DNA from: Deltaproteobacteria bacterium
Lineage (GTDB): Bacteria; Desulfobacterota; Binatia; Binatales; Binataceae
Assembly: GCA_021780585.1 (NCBI GenBank)
Contig: JAJXYM010000297.1
Location: 1 to 17,177, forward strand
Direction of reading: 5' to 3'
DNA: 17,177 nt
Positions 1 to 7,462 of the stretch are shown here, one piece after another (positions within the stretch are counted from its first letter, which is position 1; each line of letters starts with the position of its first letter). The notes beneath the pieces were generated by a model. It saw nothing but the letters and a program-made list of their open reading frames with translations. It did not search any database and was not told the origin of the DNA. Position numbers and translations under genes: made by a program.

Positions 1-29
1 GCCACTGCGCGTCCGTAGAGATAACTTAA

Positions 30-1244
30 ATGGATTTTGAATTTACGCCCGCGCAACAGGCTTTTCGGACGCGGTTGCGCGCCTGGATGGAGCGCACCGT
101 CGAGGAGGTATTCGGGAGCGCGGAAGACGCGCTGGGGCCTTCGCCGGAGAGCCTGCTCTTCACCCGCGATGATGGGCGTTGGGCGCAAGCGCTCGAATAC
201 CATCGCAGGCTCCTTGCGGCGGGCTATCTCGCGCTGCATTGGCCTACGGAATGGGGAGGTGGGGGCGCTGGTCCGGTCGAACAGTTGATCTATCAGGACG
301 AGGCGCTGCGGCTCGGGCTGCCGCTCTTCGGCGCGAATAATTTCGCCATCGACCGAATCGGGCCGACCCTGATGCGGTTTGGCTCCGACGAGCAGAAACG
401 GCGCTTCCTGACGCCGATGCTGACGGGCGAGGAAATCTGGTGTCAGGGCTATTCAGAGCCGAACGCCGGCTCCGATCTGGCGGCGATTCAAACGCGCGCC
501 GTGCTCGACGGCGACGAATTCGTGATCAACGGTCAGAAGACGTGGACCAGCCTTGCCCATCGCGCGCGCTGGCAGGCGATGCTGGCGCGCACCGATCCGA
601 CGGCGGCGCGCCATAAGGGCGTTACCTATCTGCTGGTCGACCTCGCCAGCCCGGGCGTTACGATTCGTCCATTGCGGCAAATGACCGGCGAGTCCGGCTT
701 CAACGAAATCTTCTATGACAACGTGCGGGCGCCGCGCGCTAACGCCGTCGGCGCTGTGAACGACGGATGGCGGGTCGCGATGGCGATGATGGGTTACCAA
801 CGGGCGTCGGCTGGATCGCGACATCCGGTCGAACGCGGGATCGCTGAATTGGCCGAGCTCGCGCGCCGCGTCGAATTCGGGGGCATGCTCGCCGCGCGGC
901 ATCCGTATGTGCGCCAGACGCTGGCCCAGTTCGCGATCGAAGCGCGCTGCCTGCGCCTTGGGCGCTATCGTTCGTTGACCGGATATCTCAAGGGCAGGCC
1001 GCCCGGCCCCGAAGGCTCGTTCGCCAAACTGTCATCGTCGGAATTGAATCTGCGCGTCGCGATGTTTGCCGCCGAGATGCTCGGCGGCCTCGCGACTTTG
1101 ACGGAAGGATCGCCAGGCGCGCTCGAGCGCGGCCGATGGGCGCATCGGATACTCGAAGCGCGCGAGTTCACGATCGCCGGCGGCACCAGCGAAATTCAGC
1201 GCAATATCATCGGTGAGCGCGTGCTGATGCTGCCAAAGTCGTAA
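30..1244 (+). CDS. Acyl-CoA dehydrogenase family protein
   Basis: Full-length (404 aa) FAD-dependent acyl-CoA dehydrogenase, expected to form the alpha,beta double bond of an acyl-CoA in the cytoplasm. The order is an N-terminal helical domain (about 1-135), a central beta domain starting at the signature YSEPNAGSDLA (141-151), and a C-terminal helical domain ending in GGTSEIQRNIIGER (384-397). A purine-rich GAGA lies 8 bases before the ATG. Two usual catalytic-base positions look altered. The Glu of the MCAD-type loop is Gly384, as in IVD-like and FadE-type members, and the helix-G Glu (normally in a FER motif) appears to be Gln257 in GYQR. It may therefore be one half of a heteromeric enzyme or have unusual chemistry; this is inference from alignment by eye. 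It converges with the ferritin-like gene on the other strand, 29 bases away. Family assignment is secure, substrate unknown. Confidence 0.93.
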   Translation: MDFEFTPAQQAFRTRLRAWMERTVEEVFGSAEDALGPSPESLLFTRDDGRWAQALEYHRRLLAAGYLALHWPTEWGGGGAGPVEQLIYQDEALRLGLPLFGANNFAIDRIGPTLMRFGSDEQKRRFLTPMLTGEEIWCQGYSEPNAGSDLAAIQTRAVLDGDEFVINGQKTWTSLAHRARWQAMLARTDPTAARHKGVTYLLVDLASPGVTIRPLRQMTGESGFNEIFYDNVRAPRANAVGAVNDGWRVAMAMMGYQRASAGSRHPVERGIAELAELARRVEFGGMLAARHPYVRQTLAQFAIEARCLRLGRYRSLTGYLKGRPPGPEGSFAKLSSSELNLRVAMFAAEMLGGLATLTEGSPGALERGRWAHRILEAREFTIAGGTSEIQRNIIGERVLMLPKS

Positions 1245-1273
1245 CCACACGAATTGGAAGGGCGCGAGATGTT

Positions 1274-1822
1274 TTAGGTTAGCATCGCCTCAGCCTGCAA
1301 CAGCGCCGCGTAAACCCGCTCTTCGGCCGCCCTGTAGGTCGCGACCTTTTGCAGAATCTTCCGCTCGTCAAGCGATCGCTGGTCGGCGAGATCGAACAGC
1401 CGTTGGCGAACCCAGTCGATATGCCATTGCTCGTCGGCGGAGACGGCGCGAAAGACCTCGCGCGTCGCGGCGGCGACGGCGGGATGCTCGGCTTGAAACG
1501 TATAGCGCGCCAGGGCGCGCTCTTCCGCGACCAGCGTCAACGCCAGCAGGTCGATTACGTCGCGGGGCAGGGCGATGCCACGACCGAGCTGGCGCTGATA
1601 ACCGTCCGCGCCAACTTCGCGCGGGACTCCGCCAACCTCGGCGATGCGGCGCGTGAGCAGCCACGCATGACGGGTCTCGTCGGCTATATGCCGCGTCAGC
1701 TTGGCCTGGGTTTCGCCGTCGCGCAGATGGTTCATCAGGTTGAGCAGGAGCCGCGCGCCATGCAGTTCGGCCGCGCGGTAAAAGCTCAGAACGATAATCT
1801 CACTCTCGATCCCTGTCGTCAT
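1274..1822 (-). CDS. Ferritin-like diiron protein, 182 aa
   Basis: Small all-helical protein with two ExxH-type metal motifs, DETRH (48-52) and DEQWH (130-134). Additional Glu residues at 19 and 100/101 are in the places expected for a four-helix diiron bundle. This is the ferritin-like superfamily; whether it stores iron, oxidises a substrate or scavenges peroxide cannot be read from the sequence. I chose the ATG at 1822 because a GAGA sequence sits 6 bases upstream; a TTG two codons earlier (1828) is possible. It is the last gene of the minus-strand run, 99 bases after the CPVC membrane protein, and may be cotranscribed with the oxidase genes. It is unrelated in length and detail to the two larger diiron proteins in this window. 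Confidence 0.85.
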   Translation of the reverse strand: MTTGIESEIIVLSFYRAAELHGARLLLNLMNHLRDGETQAKLTRHIADETRHAWLLTRRIAEVGGVPREVGADGYQRQLGRGIALPRDVIDLLALTLVAEERALARYTFQAEHPAVAAATREVFRAVSADEQWHIDWVRQRLFDLADQRSLDERKILQKVATYRAAEERVYAALLQAEAMLT

Positions 1823-1921
1823 CGCCAATCTCGAAGGTCAAGTGGCGCGTCCGGCGCCGTCGCGACAATAAAAACGATTGACCGCACGCGGCCTGATCAG
1901 CCGCCCCGCATCACCTTCCGC

Positions 1922-2218
1922 CTAATTCCCGCCGGCCGGATCGCTTTCGCCGCGCATTTCGGCGCAACGATTTGTTGGCGTGGCGCCGGCGGAGTCGCTC
2001 GGGAAGCGTGAAAGATACAGCGCCAAAGCCCCGACCAGCAGAAACGGCAACAGCAGCAGCGCCACTGTGCTGGCGTAAAAGGCGTACAGCACTTGTGAAT
2101 TGCTCGACGCGAAGCAGACCGGACATGCTGATGCCGACGCCGGCGAAAATCCAACGCCGACAAACGCCGCCAGTGGAAGAATCGAGCGCGGAAATCTAAC
2201 CAAGGTAGACCATCGCAT
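1922..2218 (-). CDS. Small exported CPVC-motif membrane protein
   Basis: 98-aa protein of unknown function. It shows a signal peptide (positive residues RFPR, hydrophobic stretch about 12-24, likely cleavage near ASA at 28-30), then CPVC at residues 32-35 just after the cleavage site, one transmembrane helix (about 45-70) and a short polar tail. The start overlaps the end of the upstream subunit III gene by 23 bases, so the two are probably translationally coupled. A periplasmic CxxC next to cytochrome oxidase genes suggests a metal-binding or thiol role in oxidase assembly, but that is inference from position. The reading frame is supported by the coherent signal/CxxC/TM layout; the exact start is less certain. 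Confidence 0.7.
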   Translation of the reverse strand: MRWSTLVRFPRSILPLAAFVGVGFSPASASACPVCFASSNSQVLYAFYASTVALLLLPFLLVGALALYLSRFPSDSAGATPTNRCAEMRGESDPAGGN

Positions 2219-2870
2219 AGATTACGCCCCAGAGCAGCACGACGAACTGCCAGAACAGGGAGCAGGCGGTCAATCCGTCATGGTCGCTGTCCGAATAACG
2301 ACCCCGGCTCGCCGAACAGGTCACAAAGAGTAACGCGCCGATGGCGCCGGCGACGTGCACCGCATGCGCGCCGACTATCGTATAAAAGAGGGCGCCGTAA
2401 AGACTCGACTTCACGGTCAATCGGTATTGGATAAGCCTAATCCATTCCGATCCCTGAATAGCGAGAAAAATCGATCCCAGAATCAGCGTTGCCAGCAGCC
2501 ATCGCGTAACGGCGACGCGCCGCTTCCGCTTCGCTGCCCGAACCCCGAGACGCATCGTGACGGCGCTGCCGAACAGAATCAGCGTATTTATGCCGGTGAC
2601 CGCGATCGGCAAACGAGGCTGCCCGATCGGCGGCCAGCTAAAGCTGCCGGCGCGTAAAATATAAAAAGCGCTAATCAGTCCGCCGAAGAACATGACCTCC
2701 GCGCCAATCAGCGCCATCACCGCCAGCACCACGGTCGGCGGTCCTCCCACTCTCCGATCGCTATCGCCGACCGAAGGCATCGGCCGGCGGTCATCTGATC
2801 GCGTCCTGGTTCCGGCCAGCCGGTCCGGATAACCCTTGGACAAGGATTGCGGCGGCGCCATCGCGGTCAA
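2196..2870 (-). CDS. Cytochrome c oxidase subunit III, second copy
   Basis: 224-aa membrane protein of the heme-copper oxidase subunit III family, which supports the catalytic subunit in the inner membrane. Hydrophobic helices lie at about 47-72, 88-110, 122-142, 158-185 and 203-223. Family landmarks are EVMFFGG (58-64), FYTIVGAHAVHV (162-173) and FWQFVVLLWGVIY (206-218). The first 45 residues are polar and unlike the other subunit III in this operon. The TTG at 2870 overlaps the preceding stop in a TTGA arrangement; no strong ribosome binding site is visible and the ATG at 2861 is an alternative start. Together with the gene at 3176-3778 it makes two non-identical subunit III genes in one operon. 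It may replace or accompany the first in the complex. Confidence 0.88.
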   Translation of the reverse strand: MTAMAPPQSLSKGYPDRLAGTRTRSDDRRPMPSVGDSDRRVGGPPTVVLAVMALIGAEVMFFGGLISAFYILRAGSFSWPPIGQPRLPIAVTGINTLILFGSAVTMRLGVRAAKRKRRVAVTRWLLATLILGSIFLAIQGSEWIRLIQYRLTVKSSLYGALFYTIVGAHAVHVAGAIGALLFVTCSASRGRYSDSDHDGLTACSLFWQFVVLLWGVIYAMVYLG

Positions 2871-3160
2871 CGTCGGAGCGCGATATCAGGAATCAGAGCG
2901 AGCAGGAGACCGAGGAGGATTAGCACCGGCACGAACGCGATGACATAGATAAACAGATGTTCGGCCTTCAAATGCATATAGTCGCGAACGACCAGCACCG
3001 CCTTCACCACCGCGACGCCGAAGATCAGCGCGACGATCGCGACGCGCGGAATCGGCAGCATGAAGACCATCAGGCCGACCGCGAGCAGGATGACCAGCCA
3101 TCGCCAGATGCGCACGTCACGGGCGCGCGCGGTCAGCCAATTTTCAGCAACAGTGTCCAT
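2867..3160 (-). CDS. Cytochrome c oxidase subunit IV, prokaryotic type
   Basis: 97-aa protein with three hydrophobic segments (about 20-36, 38-58 and 68-92) separated by the motif KAVLVVRDYMHLKAE (53-67). The KxxLVxxxYMHLK pattern is typical of the small subunit IV (CtaF/CyoD-like) of bacterial heme-copper oxidases, which helps CuB and subunit assembly. It lies 15 bases after the first subunit III gene and overlaps the second by 4 bases, so all appear to be one transcript. The ATG start has a modest GTGGA sequence upstream. Confidence 0.85.
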   Translation of the reverse strand: MDTVAENWLTARARDVRIWRWLVILLAVGLMVFMLPIPRVAIVALIFGVAVVKAVLVVRDYMHLKAEHLFIYVIAFVPVLILLGLLLALIPDIALRR

Positions 3161-3175
3161 ATTCGTATTCCACGC

Positions 3176-3778
3176 TCAACTAAGATAAATCAGCGGGAAA
3201 AGGAAGATCCACACGACGTCGACAAAATGCCAGTACAAGCCGGCGTACTCGATACGGTGTTGAATCCCTTCGAGGCGGCCCCGCGCCGCCCGCGTCCACA
3301 GGATTGAATTAACCACTATTCCCGCGAATACATGCAGGGCGTGCAGACCGGTCATAGTGAAGTAGAACGCCCAAAAAAGCCCGCTGAACGGCGTGAAGCC
3401 GGCGCCGAATTCGCGGGAATACTCGTAACCTTTCACGCCAAGGAAGGTTAAGCCGAGCACGACGGTCAGGCCGAGGAAGCGGCCGACCCTTTCGGGCCGG
3501 TTCGTCTTCACCGCTTCCCACGCGAGCACCATGGTCAGGCTGCTCGTGAGCAGGACGAGCGTATTGAACGCGCCGATCCGCCAGTGGACGTCCGCGCTCT
3601 CGGCGCGCCAGCCGCCATGCGCGGCTCGAAACAGGATAAAACAGGCGATCAGGCCGCCGAAGATCATGATCTCCGAGGCTAGAAACCACCACATCCCGAG
3701 CTTGCCCGGCGGAATGCCGCTAAAGGCGTCGGCCTCGGCGGGTTCGGCGAAGGTCCGATCCATAGTCGCGTCAGACAT
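3176..3778 (-). CDS. ctaE: Cytochrome c oxidase subunit III
   Basis: 200-aa integral membrane subunit of the aa3-type oxidase. It has five predicted helices after a short polar N-terminus, with the landmarks FLASEIMIFGG (32-42), FYFTMTGLHALHV (138-150) and YWHFVDVVWIFLFPLIY (182-198). The five-helix form is usual for bacterial enzymes lacking the first two helices of the mitochondrial protein. I chose the ATG at 3778, preceded by AGGAG 12 bases away; a TTG at 3802 would overlap the stop of subunit I and is the alternative. It sits directly after subunit I and before subunit IV. Confidence 0.93.
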   Translation of the reverse strand: MSDATMDRTFAEPAEADAFSGIPPGKLGMWWFLASEIMIFGGLIACFILFRAAHGGWRAESADVHWRIGAFNTLVLLTSSLTMVLAWEAVKTNRPERVGRFLGLTVVLGLTFLGVKGYEYSREFGAGFTPFSGLFWAFYFTMTGLHALHVFAGIVVNSILWTRAARGRLEGIQHRIEYAGLYWHFVDVVWIFLFPLIYLS

Positions 3779-3798
3779 TGAAATTCGTGACTCCTGTA

Positions 3799-5526
3799 TC
3801 AACTGGCGCGCTGCACTTTGATTCCGGCCGGCGGGTTCGTTTCCGCGACCTGCGGTAACCAGTCGCTGGCGGCGCCGGGGACGCTGTAATCATAGGGCCA
3901 ACGACGCGCCACGGGCGGATCGGGAAAATTGCCGTGAGGCGGCGGAGAGTCGACCGTCCATTCCAGAGTGTTGGCGCGCCATGGATTGCGGCCGGCAAGC
4001 GCGCCGCGAAACATCGACGAGAAGAAGTTGACAACCAGGGGAATCTGGCTTGCGATCAGTCCGATCGTCGCGACGGTCGCCATCACCTGAAGCGGTTGCA
4101 GCGAGGCGAACGACGGATAGGCCGACGGCATAAAGACGCGTCGCGGCGTTCCGCCAATCCCGGCCAGAAAGAGCGGGATGAAGGTCGCCTGAAAGAAGAC
4201 GAAGGTAAGCCAGAAATGGAGTTTGCCGAGACGCTCGTCCATCATCCGGCCGAACATCTTCGGATACCAATAGTAAATGCCGGCGTACCCGCCAAAAAAG
4301 GTCACGGGAAACAGTGTGTAATGAAAATGGGCGACTACGAAGTAGGTGCCGTGCAGGTAAATATCGCTTGCCGCCGAACCCAGGAAAATGCCCGTCACGC
4401 CGCCGACGATGAAGCTGGCGAGACCGCCGATCACGAACAGCATCGGCGTATCGAAAATCAGCGACCCGCCCCACAACGTGGCGATCATCGCGAACACGAT
4501 GATCGCAAACGGCACTGAGATGAGAATTGTCGTCACACTGAACGGAGTGGCGAGCCGCGGGTCCATTCCGCTGACGAACATATGGTGCGCCCAGACAATC
4601 AGACTCAGGCCGACGGCGACAATGGTCGAATAGATAATTGTGCGATAGCCGAAGATTGGCTTGCGCGCGAAGACCGGCATGATCTCCAGCATGATGCCGA
4701 AGCCGGGCAGGGCGACAACGTAAACCTCGGGATGGCCGAAAAACCAGAACAGATGCTCCCACAACAATGGATCCCCGCCCTTGGACGGATCATAGAAGCC
4801 TGTGCCGAGCAAACGGTCCATCAGGAGCATCACCGCTCCGGCCACCAACGGTCCGACCGACAGCAGGAAGAGGACGCTCGCGGCGATTTCGTCCCACACC
4901 AGAAGCGGCATCCGCCACAACGTCATTCCCGCGCAGCGGCGAGTGAAGGCGGTCGTAAGGAAGTTGATTCCGCCGATCAGGAACGAAGCGAACTCGAGCG
5001 CCACCGCGAACAGCCACATCGTCTGTCCCCAGACCGCGGATGTCCACGTGTCGGACAGGGGGGTGTAGGCCGTCCATCCGGAGGCGGCGGCCCCGCCGGG
5101 AGCTACGAAACTTGCCAGCAGAACCAGTGCGGAGGTGAAGAAGATCCACACCGAGAGCATGTTGAGCCGCGGGAAGGCCATGTCGTCGGCGCCCAGCATC
5201 AGCGGAATGCAAAAATTGCCGAAGGCGCCGAGCAGCATCGGCATCGCGACCCAGAACACCATGATGCTGCCGTGCATCGTGACCAGGCTGTTGTAGGCAT
5301 GCGGCGTGATAGCGCCAAGACCCGGAATGCCCGCGGCGGGCCAGGCAAGTTGCCAGCGGATCGCATAGGCGGTGAAGCCCCCGGCGATCGCCATGAACAG
5401 ACTGATTCCGAGATACTGTTTTCCGATCGTTTTATGATCGGTCGAGAATACATACTTGCGCCAGAAGCCGAGCGCTTCGGCATGTTCGGCATAGGCGGCG
5501 TGGCTGATTACCGCGGCCTGACTCAT
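3799..5526 (-). CDS. ctaD: Cytochrome c oxidase subunit I (heme-copper oxygen reductase)
   Basis: 575-aa catalytic subunit that reduces O2 at a heme a3/CuB centre. Visible ligands and motifs are the low-spin heme His85 (TMHGSIMVFW), HPEVY at 265-269 (CuB His, D-channel-type Glu267, crosslinking Tyr269), the CuB pair His314-His315, and His400/His402 in AHFHY for hemes a3 and a. D-channel entrance residues Asn104 and Asp115 are present. Two usual residues are missing. The K-channel stretch that normally reads VPTGIKIF is VPFAIIVF (338-345), with Ile343 in place of Lys, and the Mg-site Asp after the His of HDTY is Gly393. The start is an ATGA overlap with subunit II, with AAGGGG upstream. It belongs to family A by the HPEVY motif; the missing lysine makes its proton pathway unusual. 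Confidence 0.96.
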   Translation of the reverse strand: MSQAAVISHAAYAEHAEALGFWRKYVFSTDHKTIGKQYLGISLFMAIAGGFTAYAIRWQLAWPAAGIPGLGAITPHAYNSLVTMHGSIMVFWVAMPMLLGAFGNFCIPLMLGADDMAFPRLNMLSVWIFFTSALVLLASFVAPGGAAASGWTAYTPLSDTWTSAVWGQTMWLFAVALEFASFLIGGINFLTTAFTRRCAGMTLWRMPLLVWDEIAASVLFLLSVGPLVAGAVMLLMDRLLGTGFYDPSKGGDPLLWEHLFWFFGHPEVYVVALPGFGIMLEIMPVFARKPIFGYRTIIYSTIVAVGLSLIVWAHHMFVSGMDPRLATPFSVTTILISVPFAIIVFAMIATLWGGSLIFDTPMLFVIGGLASFIVGGVTGIFLGSAASDIYLHGTYFVVAHFHYTLFPVTFFGGYAGIYYWYPKMFGRMMDERLGKLHFWLTFVFFQATFIPLFLAGIGGTPRRVFMPSAYPSFASLQPLQVMATVATIGLIASQIPLVVNFFSSMFRGALAGRNPWRANTLEWTVDSPPPHGNFPDPPVARRWPYDYSVPGAASDWLPQVAETNPPAGIKVQRAS

Positions 5527-6239
5527 TTGTTCGCCCCTTCCGCATCGCTATTGATCGCTATGGCGGGCGCCGAAGGCCAGTGCTTCTGACGCCATTTCGC
5601 AAAGTCATCCGCGCTGAGGACGACCAGCGTGCCTTGCATCTTGTAATGATCGAATCCGCAAAGCTCGGTGCATTGGATACCGTAGTTCCCCGGTCTGGTC
5701 GCCTCGAACCATGCGGTGATAGTGCGGCCGGGAACGATGTCCTGGCGCATGCGCAGGTTGGGAACGGCGAAGCTGTGGATCACATCCATCGAGCGCATGT
5801 TCAGCCGCACGACCTGGTTGACCGGAACGTACAATTTGCCCATCGACCAGTACGTGCCTTTGCCGTCGAACGCGCCGGTATGTCCGGGATAGGTGAAGAT
5901 CCAGGCGAAGCGCTCGGCGGTCACTTGAACGTTCAGCGCCGGCGCGGGCGATTCTATTTTGGCTTCATCCCAGGCCCGGCCGGAGGCGTTATCGATGCTG
6001 AAATCGAGCAGCATCACGATGACGCCGGGAATGAGCACCCAGGCGGCCTGCCGGAAAGTTTCGCCGCGCACATGGACGGCGGGCTTTCCGGGTCGTTTGC
6101 GGTAGCGGATCGCGAAATACAGTATCAATCCTTCCGCGAGGATGAACCACGGGCCGACGATGAAAATAATCAGCCGTAAGGTCGAATCGATATCCGTTCC
6201 GAAAGTCGAAACGTTCTGTGGAAGCCAACTCATCAACAT
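5523..6239 (-). CDS. ctaC: Cytochrome c oxidase subunit II with CuA site
   Basis: 238-aa subunit with two N-terminal membrane helices (about 22-45 and 65-82) and a periplasmic cupredoxin domain that takes electrons from cytochrome c. The CuA site is complete: His155 in DVIHSF, then Cys190, Glu192, Cys194, His198 and Met201 in CTELCGFDHYKM. The aromatic electron-entry segment FAWIFTYPG is at 111-119. There is no CxxCH heme c domain at the C-terminus, so this is not a caa3-type fusion. The ATG at 6239 has GGGAG 6 bases upstream. It overlaps subunit I by 4 bases and is the first oxidase gene, 94 bases after the diiron gene. No Sco, heme O synthase or heme A synthase gene is in the window. Confidence 0.95.
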   Translation of the reverse strand: MLMSWLPQNVSTFGTDIDSTLRLIIFIVGPWFILAEGLILYFAIRYRKRPGKPAVHVRGETFRQAAWVLIPGVIVMLLDFSIDNASGRAWDEAKIESPAPALNVQVTAERFAWIFTYPGHTGAFDGKGTYWSMGKLYVPVNQVVRLNMRSMDVIHSFAVPNLRMRQDIVPGRTITAWFEATRPGNYGIQCTELCGFDHYKMQGTLVVLSADDFAKWRQKHWPSAPAIAINSDAEGANK

Positions 6240-6333
6240 TGGTTACTCCCGACGCGGGCGTAAAATCGTCGCCGGCCGCGGCAGCGCCGCGAATCTCCCT
6301 CCGCCGCACAGCCGCCAAGCGGGGTCAGCGCAA

Positions 6334-7323
6334 TCATGCGGACGTCGTTTCCGGGTTGATCCCGAGTTCGCGCAAATAGCCGCCGATACGATCGGTGAGC
6401 AGGCCGACGCGGTTGAGATTGGCGACGATGGTCGAATGCATCTCGCGCCGGAACAGCCGGCGAAAATGAGCCGCCTCGTTGCCGGCGGCGGCGCCGCCGC
6501 GGGCGCTTCTAATCGCGCCGATTTCACTGGAGTTGAAACCGACCTTTTCGTAGGCCTCCCGCGGGAATTGCCCGCGCGTCACGAGGTCGAGCGCGAGCCG
6601 GGTGAAGTCCTCGACTTCGCGCAGTTCGGCGGCGTTCAGCGAGGCGATTTCCTCGGGCAGGCTCAGGATCGCGAATCCCATGTGGCGCGATTCGTCGCTC
6701 AGGATACGCCGGCATATGCCGCCCAACAGGGGGTCTTTGACGGTCTCGCCCAGCAGTCGGAACAGAGAGACGGCGAAGGTCTCGGCGATAAGCTGCAGGC
6801 CGATGGTCTTGATGAACCACGGATTGCCGCCGAGCAGATAGTCGAAAAGTTGCTTAAGGTTGGGCGATACCGGATAGATTCGGCCGCCGCACTTGTCGAG
6901 CAGATAACGGCTCAGCGCCTCGACGTGACGGGCCTCGTCGATTGTTTGCGTGGTTTGGAAGAGCTTGGCGTCGTTGCCCGGAACGACGTCGACCAGTTGG
7001 CTACATAGCAACATCGCCCCTTCCTCGCCGTGCAGCAGTTGCGATATTCGCCAACATGAGAATTCGACGTTGATTTCGGCTTTGCGTTTGGCGTCGGCGC
7101 GCTCATAACAATCGACGCCGCGCCCGTCGATCAGCTCGTCGGGAAAGATGCCTTCATCGAGGTCCACCGGCAGGCGCCAGTCGATATCGCGGGCGGCGTT
7201 CCACTGATCGCGCTTCGCGTTCTCGTACAGCCGGCGCAACTCGGGCGATTTGACGTGGTAATCGCGCTGGTAACAGGTGTCGAAGGCGCTGGCGATCAGA
7301 TGCGAGTTTTGGTCGTTGGTCAT
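6334..7323 (-). CDS. R2-like/ferritin-like diiron protein, 329 aa
   Basis: Helical protein with the four-helix diiron pattern: Glu100/Glu101 (HGEEGAM), DEARH (129-133), Glu181 (AETF) and DESRH (210-214). This places it in the ribonucleotide reductase R2-like/ferritin-like oxygenase group; it carries no recognised R1-interaction signature, so a substrate oxygenase is more likely than a reductase. It shares the segment LYENAKRDQWNAARDIDW (32-49) and the spacing of both ExxH motifs with the diiron gene at 11836, so the two are paralogues. I chose the ATG at 7323, with GGAG 10 bases upstream; a longer frame reaches 7386 but lacks support. It follows the flavin monooxygenase by 139 bases, with a strong hairpin in between. 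Confidence 0.85.
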   Translation of the reverse strand: MTNDQNSHLIASAFDTCYQRDYHVKSPELRRLYENAKRDQWNAARDIDWRLPVDLDEGIFPDELIDGRGVDCYERADAKRKAEINVEFSCWRISQLLHGEEGAMLLCSQLVDVVPGNDAKLFQTTQTIDEARHVEALSRYLLDKCGGRIYPVSPNLKQLFDYLLGGNPWFIKTIGLQLIAETFAVSLFRLLGETVKDPLLGGICRRILSDESRHMGFAILSLPEEIASLNAAELREVEDFTRLALDLVTRGQFPREAYEKVGFNSSEIGAIRSARGGAAAGNEAAHFRRLFRREMHSTIVANLNRVGLLTDRIGGYLRELGINPETTSA

Positions 7324-7333
7324 TTTCGAAGCG

Positions 7334-7337
7334 CTCC
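7334..7337 (-). promoter_or_regulatory. Ribosome binding site fixing the diiron gene start
   Basis: GGAG on the minus strand, 10 bases before the ATG at 7323. It supports starting the protein at MTNDQN and not at the upstream in-frame codon. Confidence 0.5.
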
Positions 7338-7411
7338 GTGGCGATCGGCGCCGTGCGAAGGTTTCCGACAAAACCGGCGGTAACAAGCCTCGTATTTGGC
7401 CGCGACTCCGT

Positions 7412-7440
7412 GCGCCTCCGCCCGAATCGGGCGGAGGCGC
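7412..7440 (-). terminator. Strong intergenic hairpin, possible terminator or attenuator
   Basis: Perfect inverted repeat GCGCCTCCGCCC / GGGCGGAGGCGC with a 5-base loop GAATC, so a 12-bp GC-rich stem. It lies 22 bases past the stop of the luciferase-like gene and 89 bases before the diiron gene. On the minus strand it is not followed by a T-run; on the plus strand the flank is T-rich. It could end or attenuate the upstream transcript, or protect an RNA end. Confidence 0.5.
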
Positions 7441-7462
7441 TTCGTTTCTCTTTGCGCAAGGT

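Noticed and set aside
4582..5589. Long plus-strand open frame (335 codons) opposite oxidase subunits I and II
   Set aside because: It is antisense to unmistakable oxidase genes, is rich in His, Gln, Arg and Asp as GC-rich shadows are, and shows no domain.
5523..6239. Possibility of a caa3-type subunit II with fused cytochrome c
   Set aside because: The protein ends about 37 residues after the CuA Met and contains no CxxCH motif.
6142..7008. 288-codon plus-strand open frame opposite the diiron gene
   Set aside because: Antisense shadow; the minus strand encodes conserved DEARH and DESRH motifs.
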